Below are positions 62,905 through 64,000 of a DNA stretch of 64,000 bases, piece after piece. Every line of letters begins with the position of its first letter. Position 1 is the first letter of the stretch. Origin of the DNA: Bryobacteraceae bacterium (GTDB lineage: Bacteria; Acidobacteriota; Terriglobia; Bryobacterales; Bryobacteraceae); the NCBI GenBank assembly GCA_025056455.1, contig JANWVY010000002.1, positions 110,737 through 174,736 of the forward strand, in the 5' to 3' direction. The notes under the pieces were generated by a model. That model did no database searches, was not told the origin of the DNA, and worked only from the letters and a program-made list of their open reading frames with translations. The position numbers and the translations under genes were made by a program.

Positions 62905-64000
62905 TTAGAAGGCCAGCCGCAGCGCAAACTGCCATTGCCGTTGGACTGCGAGATTGAAAATGTCGAAGATCCGGCCCTTCACGCCCGGACAGTCTACGCA
63001 ACCGTTTGGCTGGGCGAGATTCACGTTATTGAAAAGATTAAACGTTTCAGCACGGAACTGAGCCGAAAGACGTTCCGTGACGGCGAACGTTTTGAACACC
63101 GAAAGGTCCGTTTGATAGAAACCTGGACCCACCAGCATATTCCGCCCGATATTGCCAAAAGACCCGCGCTCGGGGCGGCGCCACGGGCCGCTTTGCTGGC
63201 CGTTGGTAAGAAGAACATCATCGGCTGTGACAAACCAGCCGCGATGACTCGGCGAGGAGACCCGGGTCGTCGAGATATTGCCAACAATGTCTGGGCGGCA
63301 CGGTCCAGTGTCACGATCGCGTCCGCAATCGCGGTAGCTCGGCGTAAAGGGGAAACCGCTGGCCCAGCGAGTCAACGCGTTGAGCTGCCAGCCTCCGAGA
63401 ACAAAATCTATCGGGCGGGAGGCGCTTGACAACCACCGCCGGTTTCGGCCAAAAGGCAGCTCCCACTGGTTGATCATCACGAAGCTGTGTTCACGGTTCC
63501 ACTCCGTGCGGCCGCGATTCACCCGAGCGTCCTGGTTATAGTAGCTCCCATCAAAATTCGTGGCGCGGCTCCAGGTGTAGTGAGCAATCAGATTCCATCC
63601 CGCAGAGAACCGTTTCTCCGCCTTGAGCTGCAAAGAGTGGAAATGGTTTGATCCGTCATTCCCAAAGTAACTAATGCCTTGGGTCCAGCCATAAAGCGGG
63701 AAAAAGGGCCGGCGCTGGTTGGTGGTGAGAACTCCGAATCCATTGATCGTCGGCTGATTCACGTCATAATTGGCGCCCACTCCACCCGCGCTCACCATCG
63801 CGTAGGTGCCCTTGTTGGCAACGTATGCCGCCTCGACCGCCAAATCCTGGAACAGCTGTCGCTGTATGGTGAAGTTCCAGTTGTCGACGATGGGAACGCG
63901 CATCCGTTGCGGGCGCGCAAAAGCGGAAACGCCATTGGGTAAAATTGGCCTTCCTGTCGCGCCAAGCGGACGGTTCGCTAGCAACCGCGCCGGATCGAGC
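62905..64000 (-). CDS. Third Oar-like TonB-dependent receptor, C-terminal part only
   Basis: At least 364 codons; the start lies beyond the right edge and the frame is open to base 64000. Barrel features: VDNWNFTIQRQLFQDLAVEA, HFHSLQLKAEKRFSAGWNLI, YTWSRATNFDGSYYNQDA, NREHSFVMINQWELPFGRNR and GPGFYQTDLSVFKTFAVTER. It ends WQFALRLAF, an outer-membrane barrel signature. Sequence type matches the two other receptors in the window, but its N-terminus and ligand are not visible. Confidence 0.85.
   Translation of the reverse strand, partial: LDPARLLANRPLGATGRPILPNGVSAFARPQRMRVPIVDNWNFTIQRQLFQDLAVEAAYVANKGTYAMVSAGGVGANYDVNQPTINGFGVLTTNQRRPFFPLYGWTQGISYFGNDGSNHFHSLQLKAEKRFSAGWNLIAHYTWSRATNFDGSYYNQDARVNRGRTEWNREHSFVMINQWELPFGRNRRWLSSASRPIDFVLGGWQLNALTRWASGFPFTPSYRDCGRDRDTGPCRPDIVGNISTTRVSSPSHRGWFVTADDVLLTNGQQSGPWRRPERGSFGNIGRNMLVGPGFYQTDLSVFKTFAVTERLSAQFRAETFNLFNNVNLAQPNGCVDCPGVKGRIFDIFNLAVQRQWQFALRLAF

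Overview
The window looks like chromosomal DNA of an Acidobacteriota member, most plausibly order Bryobacterales ('Solibacter'-like). This is inferred from gene content, because no rRNA gene is present. The markers are three Oar-like TonB-dependent receptors with N-terminal carboxypeptidase-regulatory domains, a PSCyt1/DUF1549/DUF1553 protein paired with a DUF1501 protein, DUF1080, DUF4038, CRTAC1-type FG-GAP proteins, a cytochrome c/PQQ-dehydrogenase pair and many secreted RR-type proteins. Base composition is GC-rich. No tRNA, rRNA, CRISPR array, integrase or insertion sequence was found.

Layout. 1-216: edge of a minus-strand QueE homologue that has lost two of its three cluster cysteines. 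325-6360: secreted haem protein, DUF1501 protein and a protein of unknown function. 6428-10103: DUF1080 protein, MEMO-family protein, cupin and SDR. 10125-10236: short tandem repeat between convergent genes. 10245-15970 (minus): SMP-30-like lactonase, a TPR protein and a 959-residue protein with a zinc-finger-like N-terminus and one membrane segment. 16235-16603: Roadblock/LC7 protein, then 749 bases without a gene but with several hairpins. 17353-19945: a c-di-GMP-type HD-GYP sensor whose reading frame is broken at a run of nine T. 20013-23729 (minus): large secreted multidomain protein with degenerate peptidase and VWA-like parts.

23823-30187 (plus) is a tightly packed run: uridine-kinase-like protein, DUF72, PpiC foldase, enolase-superfamily enzyme, dihaem cytochrome c and PQQ dehydrogenase. 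30221-37440 (minus): DUF4038 glycosidase-like protein, SMC and a sulfatase. 37539-41622 (plus) is housekeeping: tilS, ftsH and an HAD phosphatase. 41672-43259 (minus): ABC permease and ATPase without a binding protein. 43554-50488 (minus): small TPR protein, mannonate-dehydratase-like protein, ApaG, an Oar receptor and a beta-helix protein, which together look like a polysaccharide/uronate module. 50588-52258: RNase J.

52885-58698 (plus) joins an Oar receptor, a secreted FG-GAP/ASPIC propeller and a secreted TPR protein with almost no spacing; I propose this as a possible acidobacterial analogue of a SusCD-type uptake operon. The right end (minus) holds an M15-type peptidase, an HAD hydrolase overlapping the 3' end of a CBM9-like gene, an M48 protease and the C-terminal part of a third Oar receptor. 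Overall the cell appears to be an aerobic heterotroph that invests in outer-membrane uptake and secreted carbohydrate-active proteins. The most unusual observations are the QueE homologue without its cysteines, the T9-interrupted HD-GYP gene, the receptor-propeller-TPR operon and a probable operator over the smc promoter.
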